Part shown: piece by piece, positions 46,871 to 60,089 of the stretch
Position numbering within the stretch: position 1 is the first letter of the stretch
Layout of the letters: each line of letters begins with the position of its first letter
From: Gamarada debralockiae
Lineage: Eukaryota; Ascomycota; Leotiomycetes; Helotiales; Hyphodiscaceae
Direction of reading: 5' to 3'
NCBI GenBank assembly: GCA_002803225.1
Contig: NXFV01000856.1
Coordinates: forward strand, 1 to 64,000
DNA length: 64,000 bases
The notes under the pieces: model-generated
The model's input: the letters and a program-made list of their open reading frames with translations, nothing else
Databases searched by the model: none
Told to the model about the DNA's origin: nothing
Translations under genes and position numbers: made by a program

Positions 46871-49800
46871 TCATTCTTGAATCATCCTCCCATATCTATC
46901 AATCTCCTCGTCGCTCAACGCAGCCATCCAGAGACATCGTTCTGTGACTCCCTCGATTGGCAGAAATCTGTACAACTGACTCGCCTCCAACAGTCTCAAT
47001 AGATTCTTGATGATCGTGGCATCGGTTCGGCATCTCTCGAAGTTGACAAGCGGCTCTGTCGTTGGAGTACTTGCAATCTGACTTGGTCTCTCGGAATTCA
47101 CTAGAAGGTCATGGGTGTAGATTCCCACAAACGGAATGCACCCTTGATCCGCGCCGGAACCCTCCATTTCAGCTCGAAGGTTATGGAAGTTGCTTGTCGG
47201 AGAGACGAGAGCTTCGAGCTCCTTGAGGGTGTGCATATCGGTAGCAGGAACGTAGGCCCAGGTCTTCGTCAAGCGAGTAATGTCCTTCGAGGTGAGAGCA
47301 ACAGTGAGTTGAGTCATAGTCGCAAAGTTTCGATACTTGCGACAATGTGCTGCGATGTGAATGAACTTGATGATGCACTGAACGCGCTCTCTCAGGTCGT
47401 GAGTTAGGACACATTCAGATACTGCCCACTTGACCATGAGGTTGAAGCGGGCGATGACAACCTCGACTCCACGGGGTTCTGAGGTATGGAGGAAGTCGAC
47501 CCAGGATCGAGAATCGGTATGAGAGTCCTTCCAGCGCATTTCTATCAAGTCCTTCCAATCAATTTCATTCAGAGCATCTTTCTCTATAAGAGTGAATTGC
47601 TGGGCTAGGATTTGGGAGTCAAAGGCCAGCGTGAAGGGCAAATGAACCGATGTTTTGCGAGAAGGCTCGGGGATTCGGTGAGATCTGAGTGGATCAATTG
47701 ATGGCGAGGCTCCTCTTTCCCCGCCAAATCCTCCAGTAGCTTGAGCCGTGGTGGGAGTGATCTGTGGAGTTGGTGGAAGTTGCTTGTGAGGTTCCTGATC
47801 ATCGTCTCTTTTCTTGGGAGATAACTGCAACGCCTGCACCAAAGTTATGGGTGGGGACGGAGGATGCCTCAAAGGGTGCGATGGGAGGGCCATCTCCTTG
47901 ATCACGGTGCCGGGTCGCATAGGAGGGAACGTCTGGTTCGAAGTTGAATCAAGCTCTGTGAACTCTGTTCGCGATATGACCTCCATTGATAGTTCCGATG
48001 AGAGGTCGCTTCGGTCATCACTATCACTGTTTAGGAACGACTGATCCACACTTTCGTGGTTAGGTATGGTGTGGCCAAGAGGTATTCTCTTCATGCTGTC
48101 CGTCTCGTCAATGAAGTCGAAAGAATTAGGATGGGACGACTCCGGAGTGTGCTCATTCAGCCTTTCGTTGCTAGGACCCCGGAGGATAGATTGATCTGAC
48201 CAGTTGCGCGACTTCCTCCGGTTCATTCCATCGTCGGTTAAGTCTCTCTCAAGCAACGGAATAGAATTGTAGGACTCGATGGATCGGGGCGACGAAAGAA
48301 CCGGAGCTGATTCCATGGCTCTGGGCTTGTAGACAGCAGGCTTCAGTTCCTCAATATTATGCTGAGGCTCAGGACGATACGCTTCGAGTAATGGAGGAGT
48401 CTTCGATAAGTTGGTTTCTACAATGTGCTTTTGCCGATGCTTCCGCTTTTCTTCTTCTTCGTCATCTAATGTCAATGTGCTGACGTCGAAAGGACCAGGA
48501 CCAAAGCTATTGCGGGCTCCATGGAAGTCACGCGCTTGAATTTCCGTTGATATATCAGAACGGCGTTGTTCGTACTTGCCTTCCAGCTTTAAAAGAGCGG
48601 ACTCGACACCACCATCGTCGTCGGCATCGTCCGGAATTTGAGCAAGCATCTGGGCTTCTTTCTCGAATGATGGACGCATGACAGGTTGAGACGAGTGCGT
48701 GCTGAACAGAGATACATGAGGCTTAGGCGAAGGTTCAGCCAAGGCACCGAGAGAGAACGTTTGGGGGTTGTCTCGAGACTGGTCATAATCGCTTGTGACA
48801 ACATTAACGTAGGCGCTAGAGTCTCCTCCGCTGAGTAGATATGAGCTCCGAACGGAGTCAGAGTAGGTGGCAAGGGAGCCAGTCGACATTGGTCTACGCA
48901 GAGGGTGTTGCGCACTGAGATCTCCGACATTTGTAACTGCTCGTAAGTCACCGCCTGGGCGTCTTCGGAGTACTCTAAGTGGCAAGGGTACAGAGGGAAC
49001 GTCGGATAGTCGATCAACGTCCTCAGACTCTGAAAATGTTGTGGCATCGAAGCTACGTTCACTTTTATGTCGTATAAAGCCACTTTGGTAGGACGCATAA
49101 CGTCGTAGTGAAGTTGACTTCTTGGATTTGCTGTATGACTGGCCTCGAGAACGTGCAGAGGGTCTTCCCAGGGGCCGATGACTTGGGGAACGTTCATCCT
49201 CTCCAGACGGGCGTGAATCGACGACCAGAGATGGCGTCCTCTCAAAAGAAAGTGTTCTGGTGTGTTCCCCAAGGAGGTGCGAAGATCGTCGTGGAGTTCC
49301 CAGAGGAAGCTCAGGTGGTGTTGATGGCGGGGTAGGTCCTCCAGAAGGTTGCATGAAAGCATCAGCAAAAGTGTCAACTGATGGATTTGCGGGCAAGGCG
49401 CCTGTCATGATAGGCAGGTCTAAAGGCAGAGTGTCATCAACAATGACGATCGACTTGCTACCGTTGGTCATCTCACTAGCTGCTGCTCTGTGATTGAGTG
49501 GCCATGCTGGCTCGAGGGTGACATCTGGCCGCATGGTAGAGTAATGAAGATCAGGGTCATGCTCACTGCTATGCATTGATTTCCGCTCGCTATACTCGCG
49601 CAGTTCGGCATCAGCCTCTGCGTCTTCTCGTACCGCCTTCTTGAAGTCCTCAGCAACTTCAGCGCCGAGTAAATCGATTCGCATGGGTGCTTTGGCCCCA
49701 GTGTCTCGTGGGCGCGCTTGAGGAACAATGGCCGTGCCGGGAAGTCTATTGATCGTGGCTCCCCGAATACCAAGTGGAGGGATGTGAGGAAAGCTACCTT

Positions 49801-52231
49801 GCGTAGGAGAAGAGTTGGGGCTTGGTCCTGCTCTGGTACTCAAGGCACGACGCACACTTCCTAACAACTTCTTCATGCCGGGTCCTGACATTGCTGAAGG
49901 TCCTTTCTGGTTGGCGGGAGTTCCAAGGAAGGGGGTATTTGTTCTGCTGGCCTCGGCTGGCGTGCTTGGTGCAATGACTTCAACGAATGCTTGTCCAGGT
50001 GGGAATAGATTGCCCCTGACTAAGCTACCAGCGTAAGGAAGAGCAAGCAGAAGTTCTGTGCTCTTGTGGAGCACCTTTTGAACGGGCTGTTGAGGTACTC
50101 GGTGATCTCTGAGCGAATCTGAGAAGCTTCCACTGCGTTTGTGGGCATGAGTTGGACGAACACGTTTGCCTGTTAGCGCCTTCGGTGTAGTTGCAATAGG
50201 TGGAGCAGGGTCATATATCGAGCTTGCTGGCACAGGATGGGCGCCAAGCGGGCGCCCGGCTCCAACTGCTCGTGCACGAGATGGGAAGGAACAAGATACG
50301 AAGTCTTCGCTGACAATGCTCGTAGGTGATAAAGGCGGTTGGTCTTGTGAAGCATCCACTTCAGGAGCATGAACAACCTGCGGAACCATCACCGAGTCCA
50401 CATGGCCGGCACGCGAAACGTCCGCAAAGAAATCTCGGGTTTCTATAGCTGAGGTGTCGGGCTCCATGAAGTCTGGCTCAATGATACCATCAAGTCTTGG
50501 AGGTCCGTCTGGATGCGTCTCCCAGAAAGTTGGGTCTAGTTTTGGATTTCGAGATCCAGCGACTCCTCCAGGAACGATCGGGACATCAGGTCCAAGTTCA
50601 GTGTCGAATTCGGGCCCATCCCAATACAGCGTGCAAACTCTTCGCCAGCACTTCTTCAGCTCCCCTAGAATCTTCAAAGGCACTTTGGCCTGCACTGGAT
50701 CTTCCGAGAGCTCAGAAGCGAAGTTGTTGATCAGGTCGCAAAACGACTGGCGCAATTCCCAATCGACAACATAATCGTCCAAGAAATAGTTTAGAATCCA
50801 GTGGCGAATGGCAACAAAAGTCCTGACTCTGACCACCATACCAGTCTCATCTTGTCTTCCTAGCGCCCATTTCAATCTCGCAATAAGCATATGCAATAAG
50901 TCTGTGGTCCCTAGGAAGGAGCGGAACGTGAGGAAGAAGTCGGAAAGGAGGTCGTAGTCCACAAATGTGGGAGAAGTAATCTCAGCTACAAGGCGGGCAG
51001 GAGTCGCCGCTCTAATGCCACCGCTCATCGAATATCGAACTACAGAAGGGTGGTCGCAAGCTGGTTTGAAAGTGAGCGCATCGAACATTTCAGGAACGAT
51101 TACGGTGCGTTGCCCTAGAAGTCTGGGAGAGCGCAGCGATGGAGACTCAAAAGGACTCGAGGGAGGCATGGTGGTGTAGTGAGGTTGTGGAGACGCGTCA
51201 GAATGACGCCGGGAGAGTATTCGAGTGGGGCGAAGCGAACTTGTATGAGAGGCATCCCTATGAGAGAAAACACTAGAGCGCATATCATCTGTTGTGGTGT
51301 GGGAAGAACTTCGGAGGAAAGCCGTGCCACGGGCACTAAATCGTGGCGTTCCTAGTTTGTATGAAGGAATTGGAACCTCCAACGATGGTATACCATCTGG
51401 GAATTCCGCTGTCTTTGGTCCCGTTCCAGGCCTCTCAATCACAACTTTAAAGGCGCCAGCATCTGAGTCGAGTACCGGTACGTGTTGGTCATCAATCGTA
51501 GAATGTGAGTGCGCGCGTCTGTGGTGTGGAACCTGTGTTGGAGATTTCGTTGGGGGAAAGTACTGATCTCGAACATGTCTTGCGGGTGTTGAAGGCGAAC
51601 GCGTTGGAGTCCAAAGGCTATCCCTCTGCGACTCTTCCACTTCATTGCGCGATACCAAGGCGTCCAGCCCCGCGGTGCTTGGTGGGGTTATAGGAAATAC
51701 GAAAGATGGTTGTGGATAGCGCTGATTCGCAGGTCGTATCGTAGGCCTATTCACACATCAGTCACTGTCTTCCTCGAATAATTGTCCCATCTTGTCGTAG
51801 AGACAACAACGTGATTGCCCGCCGTTCTCTTACCGTAAGTATATTCTTCCGTTGTTCCCAACATTTGCAACAGTAAATTGTCTGCCCTCTCTTCCAGCAG
51901 AACTTCCGTCTGGTGTTATGTCATATTTCGCGTCCTCCGTCTCTCTCTTCGCTCTCCGATTCACACTATTCTCTTTGCGCAAGCCTTCCTGCATCTGTCT
52001 CTTCTTGATCAATTCTGGAGATCTCGTCCCAGTTGCCTTCCGTGGCGGCGCAGGCGAAAGCGTGATTGGATTGTTCAGCGAACCCTCAATTTCTCGAACT
52101 GGCGTGGATATGCGGCCGCTCTTCCCAAATCGACCTCGTGGCGATAATCTATCTCGTTGTCGCTGTCGCAGACCCTCTGGCGTAGGAGCCATGGCCGATT
52201 GCGAGGTCTGAACAGGGGCCGAGGCCTCCAT
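46871..52231 (-). CDS. Large Ras-type guanine nucleotide exchange factor (Lte1-like RasGEF)
   Basis: Exons 52231-51834 and 51746-46871 give 1757 residues. A RasGEF N-terminal (REM) domain sits at about 360-490, starting GIRAATPARLVAEITSPTFV, with YDLLSDFFLTFRSFLGTTDL and VRVRTFVAIRHWILNYFLDD. A long disordered middle follows (about 550-1460) with many Ser/Pro and phosphorylation-type sites. The catalytic RasGEF (CDC25) domain is at the end (about 1500-1757: TLAFDSQILAQQFTLIEKDA, SECVLTHDLRERVQCIIKFI, FATMTQLTVALTSKDITRL, GCIPFVGIYTHDLLV). The design matches the mitotic exit GEF Lte1 of yeast and its larger filamentous relatives. The target GTPase is inferred to be Tem1-like. The protein is complete; the gene ends only 16 residues past the conserved C-terminus. 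Confidence 0.88.
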
Positions 52232-55200
52232 CCTTCTGCACCTTCTCGCAGCACTCAGCTACTTCGTCGCTTGCCTATTCTTCGATGCATTGGCGGTCGG
52301 TGGAATTGAATCTACTGATTATCGGAGGGGAGAGTCCGAATTCGAATGAGAACGGCGACAGGAAGGTTTGCGGTCTAGCAGTTTGGATTGTTGTGAGGGA
52401 GGGAAAGTGCTTTGTGTAGTGAGTGCATGCAGATGCCAAGTCAGCCAGGGAAGGAGGCAAGCGCAAAGTTGACCTCTTGATTAAGCGAGGGTATTGAAGG
52501 GTGTTTACAGGGGCAAATCTGCCTACAAGGTACAGAACCAGTGACAAACTGACTACCGCGAGTTTGGGCTCAAAGTGGGTTGGACAACCCCGGTTCATCA
52601 TCACCTTGATCGAGCGATGAGAAGTTGGAGGGGGAGAAGGTTTGACTTGGGTTGTGCCGTCGTCGACACTTGAAATGAGGGGATCCAGAACATAAACAAC
52701 GCTATGGCTGTTACTCTATTTCCATTATTCACCGAGGTTCCTTCCGTATGTCTTTCATATGTTGTGTCTACCACAGTGTGCCGGTGATATTTTCGGCGGG
52801 GAACCGAGAAGAAGGTACATTTCGCCTCTCCTTCCAAGGACAAGGCCGCGTAGTTGGAGCAATTCCAACCGGAGGCTTTCAGCCGCTCAAGCAATTGGAT
52901 GGGCTCGACCTCATGATGAATAATTCCCGTATTCACTCGTTCAATTGGCTTGGGGCATCTACACTTCTCTTCAGCTGCTGATGATCATGGCAAAAAATCC
53001 ACGTATTCATACTATTGAAAATTCGGTGTGTTGTCGGGGAGAAATGTCCTTGCTCGAAAAATGGCCCAAACGGGCGACATACCTTTCGACGCTGTGACCA
53101 GCAGCAGTCGACAAGGGCATCGCCATCCAGATCTGATGATCTTTTTTATCACAAGGAGAGTCATGACCGTGCAGTTCAGTGCAACGTCATCTTTCCCTTT
53201 TAACCCTACGCGCTCAATTGTTCAGAAGCTCTCTTCCGACCGCTGGTAATTCCTCTTGATGAAATCCATCCAAAATCTGCAGGTGTCACTTCGCTGCGCA
53301 TCAACAATCATCCTGAAAATGCAGTTCGCTGCGGGTTACCAAACTTCAGAGCGGGGCACCGTACATCGGCCAGGGGGAAATGAAATGAGAATTGTCTTCG
53401 GTGCCCCAAAACCCAGATTCGCTCATGCTAACTGAGCAATTCAGCCAACCGGCGATTTCGCAGCAGTTGAAGAGATTGCTAGGTCTCAGAGTCTTGACTT
53501 TCGGAACCCAGCGCTGTGGACACGAGAGCCATCGTCTGAAGCATTGTTGGTCAAGCCTACCGGAACAGCATCCCCGCGACGGCGCAGCAGGATGATATTC
53601 TCGAAGTCGAGAGGCATTCGATTTTCAATTGCTGAAATCCAATGAACGATGATGGAATCAATACCTACAGCAGATTCCAAATCCACAATAAATCGAAGAG
53701 AATACACCAGGGCCTCAAACACGGAATATCACAACCTCGACCCAACCGACAGGTTCGCCATCAAGAAAGGGTCCACTTCTACTCCTTCCTTATCAACCAT
53801 CAACGCCGCCATCATGCACAAACTCCCGGAACAATCCTCTTCTCCGGCCCCAGTAGTATCAAAAGCTGCATCCTCACACCATCTCTAATCAAACCCGTCC
53901 ATCTCCAATTGAAATGTCGTGGCACATGCTAACTACTTCCCGATACACGTTCCCTCTCCTTCGTCCCTGATTCCAGCAGACGGGTTACTCTGCAATCTGA
54001 AACCCCAAAATCAAGATCTCGGGAACATCAAACAGGCGAAGAATATTCTGCCATATTTCTAGAGCCCATTTCCGGAAATAGAACCAAATGAAGTGGTTTG
54101 TGTCCGGATGAGGCTTCTGTTGTGACACGATTGTGATTGCTGCTGTTCTGAGGTACGATTAAGGAGAGGTACATCAAGCAAACCTCGTCGGAGTCTCCCC
54201 CTTTCAGCGATCTTCGGACCTCACTTCTTTCATACAACAACGACTATTAATCCTTCGACCTCAAACCCCAAAGATGGAGAATTGAGATGCCCCAATTGCA
54301 GCAAAGTCTAGAATTGTGTATGATAGAGCATTTGGCTTGCATACATACGTATCGTCGCCTCATCACCTCATCATGATATCGGATCGCGAGATCCTTCCGC
54401 AAATCAGACGCAAGCCGCCCCTCTCACTCCTCCGAAGGTGGAAAAGAAAACGTGTTTTCCATGCTTGCTGCCGACTCGGCGGTCCTCCTACCAAGCCCAT
54501 TTTCACCACCGCGACCGATTCCAATCGAAATGCATTGACGTCCCATCTTCCCAATCTGACGACTTACATACCGCGCGCATACATTAACCTTTCTTTCCTT
54601 TCCGCAGCGGGAACAGGCATTCCGTATCAGAGAAAATTATCTAATCTATCTACGGTGCACCAGATGCCAACCGAAGCGCGTTCCTCGTACAAAGAGATGG
54701 ACATCGGCATCGCAATCTGCAAATCCCAGTCTTCAGCTGCCAGCCAACATGCACGATGCCTGTCCTATCACCACCAAAGGTCCAAGTCTTCAAACGTCCG
54801 GTACTTACCCTCCGCCGTCCGTACGAGAGGTACTCGTATGTACAAGAGCGAAATGTGACGAAATCGTACGAGCTTTGAGATGAAAACGGCTCGTGCATAA
54901 CCGAACATGTGAGGTCAGCTTCCCTGTCGAGACAAAGTCCAGTGCCGTGAAGGGCTGGGAATATCGCTGTCAGAACCTAGAAATCATGTACTGTAGAGGG
55001 ATGCGGAGAGGGATGACCTAGATTGTCAGGGAGATAGCATGGTTGATAAGATGCAGAACGGGAAGGGAGACGGATGATCTGATTTTACTTTTTCGTGTGT
55101 TTGGAGGAAGTGGGGTTACTGCAGAAATTATTTCTGGATGCATCGAGGCACGGTCAAGGGAAATGGAAAGGGGTCGGTCATGTGATGAAGAGGTTCTTCT

Positions 55201-55682
55201 CGTATTTGTCACAGCAACGTGATATTGCGACCTTACAATTACTTAGCGGTGGTTTGTTCAAATTCCCTGATTGTTGAAAGAGGAATGCGAATACTCCGAC
55301 CTCAGTATTGAGGCTTCTTAGATCGCGAAAGGTGCTTGTGTCACGTGATCCGAAGGGTGTCATCCACGGAGCTGTCAACGTGCAGCAGTTCGCATCAAGC
55401 CGCTGACGACGCATCTTTACGTCGGAGGTAGGCGGGGTCGAAAGCTAGACATTAGGAAGCTAATCTTTAGATGAACACGGAAGCTACGAAACGACCTTTC
55501 GGCAAACGTTGGTGCATATGGCGCGATATATCTGTCAGTTCAAGGGGTATCCTCGCTTGAAGCGGGGCATCAAATGCCATTTCTCGAAGAATTTCCAATA
55601 GGTATATGCTTGGCATGGCTCGCTGGCCCTTTTTATACATTTTGGAAACCCCAATGATATTGTTGTATACTTTTCAAACAAT
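52232..55682. other. Gene-poor region upstream of the RasGEF gene
   Basis: This 3.4-kb stretch has no gene I can support. The longest isolated open frame is 54316-54858 on the plus strand (180 codons), which has low-complexity Ser/Arg-rich content and no motif. The region should contain the RasGEF promoter on its left and the 3' flank of the dehydrogenase-like gene on its right. No RNA gene, repeat or transposon coding sequence was recognised. Confidence 0.4.
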
Positions 55683-57149
55683 TCATGCACCGGCCCTAGG
55701 AAACAAAGCCCCATCAACACCATCCCATATCCCAGAAATCGCAACATCCGGCTCATTGCCCAGCCCGCGCATCTCCGCCAGCTGGCAAAGTTGTAAGGCT
55801 GTCCCTGTAAGATGCAGTGGGTATTTCATTCGATTAGCTTCTTCGATAGACTCGGTCTGTCTTCGTGTCAGCATTCCCCTCTATCCAAAAATACCAACCA
55901 GGAAGTCCCAGAACATACCAACTCAGCAATTACGTTGTTAATTGTCTTCTTCGACGTCCACTTCCCACTCAACATTTGCGGCGCCCGATCAACAAACATC
56001 CAGCTCGCCCCAGCGGCCGTTGATATGATTTCGTACAGCTTCTTGGCGTCCAATCCTACTTTTGAGCCAAGGGACATGGCTTCCGCTGCTGCTACAAGAT
56101 GAACACCCGCCATGGCTTGGATGACTAGCTTTAACTTCGCATCGTTTTCTGAGGTTGAGGTCGTGGAAGAAGCTTGCTTGAGAACCAGCTCTGGGTCTTT
56201 GGGAAGATAGACGATCGTGAGTGCCGAGTCGTCCACGAGTCCAAAGCCAGCACTTACGCCAGTAGCAAGGACCTGCTCTGTAGTCGACGACAAGAAAAGG
56301 GGGAATTTTGCACTCCGTCCACCAGCCGTAACAATTCCCTATTTCTAATCAGCACTCATCTTCCCCTCCCCTCCACTTCCCCCCAACCAAAAGTAGACTT
56401 ACCATATCCTTAACAATAATATTCAACGCCGAATAAACCGTCTTATCATCCTCCAACATATGCGGCACCCTATTCCCAAACATCCAACTCTCACCCTGAC
56501 TCTTCTTAACCGCCTCGAACACATCCTTCGTATTCAATCCCAACGCGGCTGCAAAGCCCATCGCTTCTGCAGTCATCGTGACATGAATACCCGCTAGCAC
56601 TTGATGCACCATCTTTACTTTCGTGCCGGCTCCTAGGCCCCCGGGAATGATGTAGAGGTTCTTGCCTGCCATGGCATCTAAGACTGGCCTTGCAGCTGAG
56701 AGAGCGGATTCTGGTCCGGATGCCAAGATGGTTAATGTCCCGTTCGCGGCACGGATGGTACCGCCTGATACAGGCGCATCTACCACTTCCACGTCCTGCC
56801 GTCCATACTTTGAATCCAGCAAGGCTCGAATGTTAGGGACGTATTCGGGTGGGCCTGTCGAGCAGAGAATCATTGTGACATTCCGGGGAAGCTCATGGAT
56901 AGCTCCCGTCTCGTCGTCGAATAATGCGGTTTGTATCTGTGCAGCAGTCGCTACCATGAAGACGACGTACTTTGCGTCTTTCACAACTTCTCTGGGTGTT
57001 GTAGCAGTTTGCCCTCCAGCGGCGAGGAATCGCTCGAGTGTTGGAGCCCAGACGTCAAACCCTGTGACGGCGTGTTTGGTCTTCACAAGATTTGTGGCCA
57101 TGCCGAAACCCATGGCTCCGAGGCCTAGGAAGGCTATTTTCCCTGACAT
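55683..57149 (-). CDS. Two-domain 3-hydroxyisobutyrate/6-phosphogluconate dehydrogenase-like protein
   Basis: Three exons join in phase: 57149-56403, 56338-55919 and 55856-55683, giving 446 residues. The N-terminus is a Rossmann NAD(P)-binding domain (MSGKIAFLGLGAMGFGMATN). It is followed by the substrate motif VVDAPVSGGTIRAANGTLTI and the helical NAD-binding 11 domain with the catalytic-lysine region (GAGTKVKMVHQVLAGIHVTM). A second copy of the C-terminal helical domain follows at about 300-446 (LKLVIQAMAGVHLVAAAEAM, AGASWMFVDRAP, EEANRMKYPLHLTGTALQLC). This tandem layout resembles fungal beta-hydroxyacid dehydrogenases of unknown substrate. The second domain keeps the fold but lacks a separate Rossmann domain. 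It was probably made by internal duplication. The substrate cannot be told from sequence. Confidence 0.85.
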
Positions 57150-60089
57150 TTTGCTCGAGGATTTGTATCCGGGGGGAGAGACAGTGACTGTTTAGAATCG
57201 TTGAAGTGGAAGGGACAATTATGCAGAAGCAGCAGCTATGCAACGATTAAAAGTATATCAGCCTTGCTGGTAATCAACGTGTAAGAATGAATGAATGAAT
57301 ATGAAAATTCAAAGAAATGATTTTACGTTGGGAATTCTGGTTTTTAAAATGGAGGGGAGCCAGCGAACTCGGACTCGGAGAACCTTCCATCTTTTCTCGG
57401 GGAGATGTCCGCGTTTTCAACGTCACGATGTGGGGCTCCACTTAGGCGAGCATTGACCCGACCTCCTCCCCTCCCCTTTTCTTCTTCCATTCACTCGGAT
57501 GAGAATCTTGGGCAGCATGAGGCCTTACATATAGTTATATAAGAGCAAACCTCAAGATACAAATTTGACGCAGAGGTTCTGGGTAGTGGTGCGTTCGCTT
57601 TTTGCTTCCACGCATGAGAATGATATTGTGTGTAATTTGAGGAGCTATTGAACATTTGAGAGAATCTCTTGGCCCCTGGGAATTCGGTCGGTATCTCTCT
57701 CGAAGTTGAAACTCTGTCGTTGAAATTCCGGTTGTCGTTACCCTTGTCGTTGTCGAAGGGTTTTAGGCCCAGTGTGGACGCCGAAGAAGATTCTGGTGAT
57801 TTACACTGAAGGGCGGTGTTGGGGTGTAAGTTTCCCGAGCTCAAGTTAGTTCTAGGTAGGCTCAGGTGTATGGACAAAGGCAGCTAAAGTGCCAATGCGT
57901 ACATCACAAACAGGTACAATGAGAATTGAAGGACCATGAGAGAATGCCAGCTTATATAGAGGACATCCCTGCTTTGGGTAGAGTATTCACTGCAAGACCC
58001 TAGAAGTTACAATTGCTTTTTCCCTTGAATAATTCTCGGATAGAGCGAGAACTTTGGACATGGTTTAGGAGTGTCCTGGCTCGTGTAAGTTGAATATTAT
58101 GCGTTTCCTATAAAATATGCGCATAATAGCAAAACACAGGAAACGCATTCCGGAAGTTAAAAAGGATAGCAGAGTTGATTATACTTTGCAGATCTTCTAT
58201 TTATGGGAGCTACTTGATGGGATTCATGATGAGATAGATCGCCTTGAAAACCTCCTGATCAAATCCATATTCGCAAAGACCGCGATTCTTCTGCGGTGCC
58301 TTTGCAAATATTCGAGGGAAAGTTCACTTATATAGGTCCTCGATAGAACTCCCTCTGCAATCGGTCAAGCTTAGTGAATAATTGAGATTTGAGAACGAGC
58401 TTAAGAGGTTCCAGTCAGATTTCAATCGTTCATTGCATTTGAATGATTGGCAACATCCATAATAGATTCTCTGGCCTCCACACTCCCTGATTGAATCAAT
58501 CAAGCATTGTGACTGATTCGAAACTACGGAACATGCCCTAGATGTAATTCACTCTTTTAATTTGGACAGAAGAGATATCATCCACCATAAAGCACTGCTA
58601 GAGAAGTTTCTTCCTACCTGCTTGCATCTTTGAAGCATTGTGAGCGCCGAACCACGCCCTCCACAAAAAAAAACAACTCGAGACACTCGTTGGGTTTGAA
58701 TGATTGGTTAAGGTGAAGATAGATTCGAAAGCAGCCATACCCTCCTTACTTGAAATCCTTCAACTCTCCTGAATGTTCGGAAGATCGGGGCTTCCTCTCA
58801 AATTGTTCATACGGATTTGGAGACTGGTTATCGCCTTAGACTTGGGGATGCCTGCCTTGCTCAATCAGTCGACTAACGTGAGTGATTATGAGACGAGGAG
58901 GATCATCTAGAATCGTTTCGCTCAAAGTAGGTAAAAGATTAGCGACCTGGACTAGGTTGTAAGCAGTCTGAAAGGACTTCAAGCGGATTCACTCGGATTC
59001 AAATCATTCACTAAGTTTTAACGATTGGCGGTGAGAACTGGGCAAACCCGGTTGGCTCCATTGGACTTGGAGGATTGAGTTCAATGGGGCGGATACCATT
59101 ATACGCAGAGGTCACCCTTTGGAACCCGACATCGCTCACTGTATTTGAACGAATGAAAACTTGAATAAGTTGATATGTCAATCAAACAGCAACTGATTTG
59201 AAATTTTCAGCACTCGCAGGGCTGCTAAGTATCTTGTGTTGTTTTGACTTCCTGATACGATCTGAGCGATTGAGACTGTGGTTACTTGCTAGCTAGCTAT
59301 CTATCCTTATGCTGCTTTCAATCACTCACTTAATCTCAGACTTTTAAAAGCGAGCTTTAAGCAGCCGTGGGTTGTCCACCACTTAATTTCAGATCTTGAG
59401 GAGCTACATATCCACTTCTATTTCAATCATTCAAACAATTGAGCGATTTAGAAAAGGCTTAAAGACTTTCAAGTAGCTTTGAATTGGTTCAAGTCCTTCG
59501 AGCCTCCAAAGGCAAGTACCCTCTATCTTTTCAATTGTTCACACGACTTGAATGATTCAAAAGCAGCCTCAAATCGTCCACTTGATTTGAGATCACAGGG
59601 AGCTATTATATCCACAACCTTTTCACTTACTCAAACAGTTCGAGCTATTCAAAGTGGGTTTTCAAGTAGCCTGGTTTGAGACTCTTGGGCACTCGCCGTT
59701 TTCAATTATTCACGCAATTTGAGCGATTAAGACAGGGCTTTTTGGGCTTGTACAATCATTATTTATCTACTCAGGCGAGCACACTGCCTGGAATTGTTCA
59801 CCAAGCGCAACGAACTCTAGGCCAAAGACCCGGCTCAGGACACGCTGGTTTCTGCACTTCCAGACCTACTCAATCCTAAATCGTTCACCCCAACTCAACA
59901 ATTGAGAGAGGACCTGCCAGAAAGGCCACCTCATCCCAAGTCCACTAACTATGCTTGCAATATCCACCCCCAATGGTTCGGATATCTCAGTAATCGAAAA
60001 CGCCTCCCATGATCATGCTCATGCCATATATCCACAACGCCTCGCAATGCAATACCCACAAATACTCATTCAAAACAAAGATCACCCCT
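57150..60089. other. Gene-free region containing a degenerate minisatellite
   Basis: This region lies between the dehydrogenase-like gene and the large GLFG gene. 57150-57480 should be the dehydrogenase promoter. From about 58360 to 59900 the sequence is made of imperfect repeats listed separately. No gene longer than 130 codons is credible. Confidence 0.5.
58360..59900. repeat. Irregular minisatellite with quasi-palindromic motif
   Basis: A motif of the form ttTCAATYRTTCAN followed by cAATTTGAGCGATT recurs. Clear copies begin near 58420, 58997, 59131, 59314, 59419, 59528, 59619 and 59699. The motif halves are near-inverted to each other (TCAATCATT and AATGATTGA types). Around it a longer unit of 80-120 bases repeats, for example cagcctcaaatcgtccactt then gagatcacagggagctatta at 59562-59610, against agccgtgggttgtccaccac then cagatcttgaggagctacat at 59362-59410. 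The copies are decayed, so the period is uneven. Isolated copies exist in the SEC18 promoter, and weak ones near 7230 and 35061. Confidence 0.65.

Noticed and set aside
54316..54858. A 180-codon open frame on the plus strand in the gene-poor region
   Set aside because: It is Ser/Arg rich without any motif, has no splice-linked neighbours, and lies within a compositionally ordinary intergenic stretch. It is not enough to call a gene.
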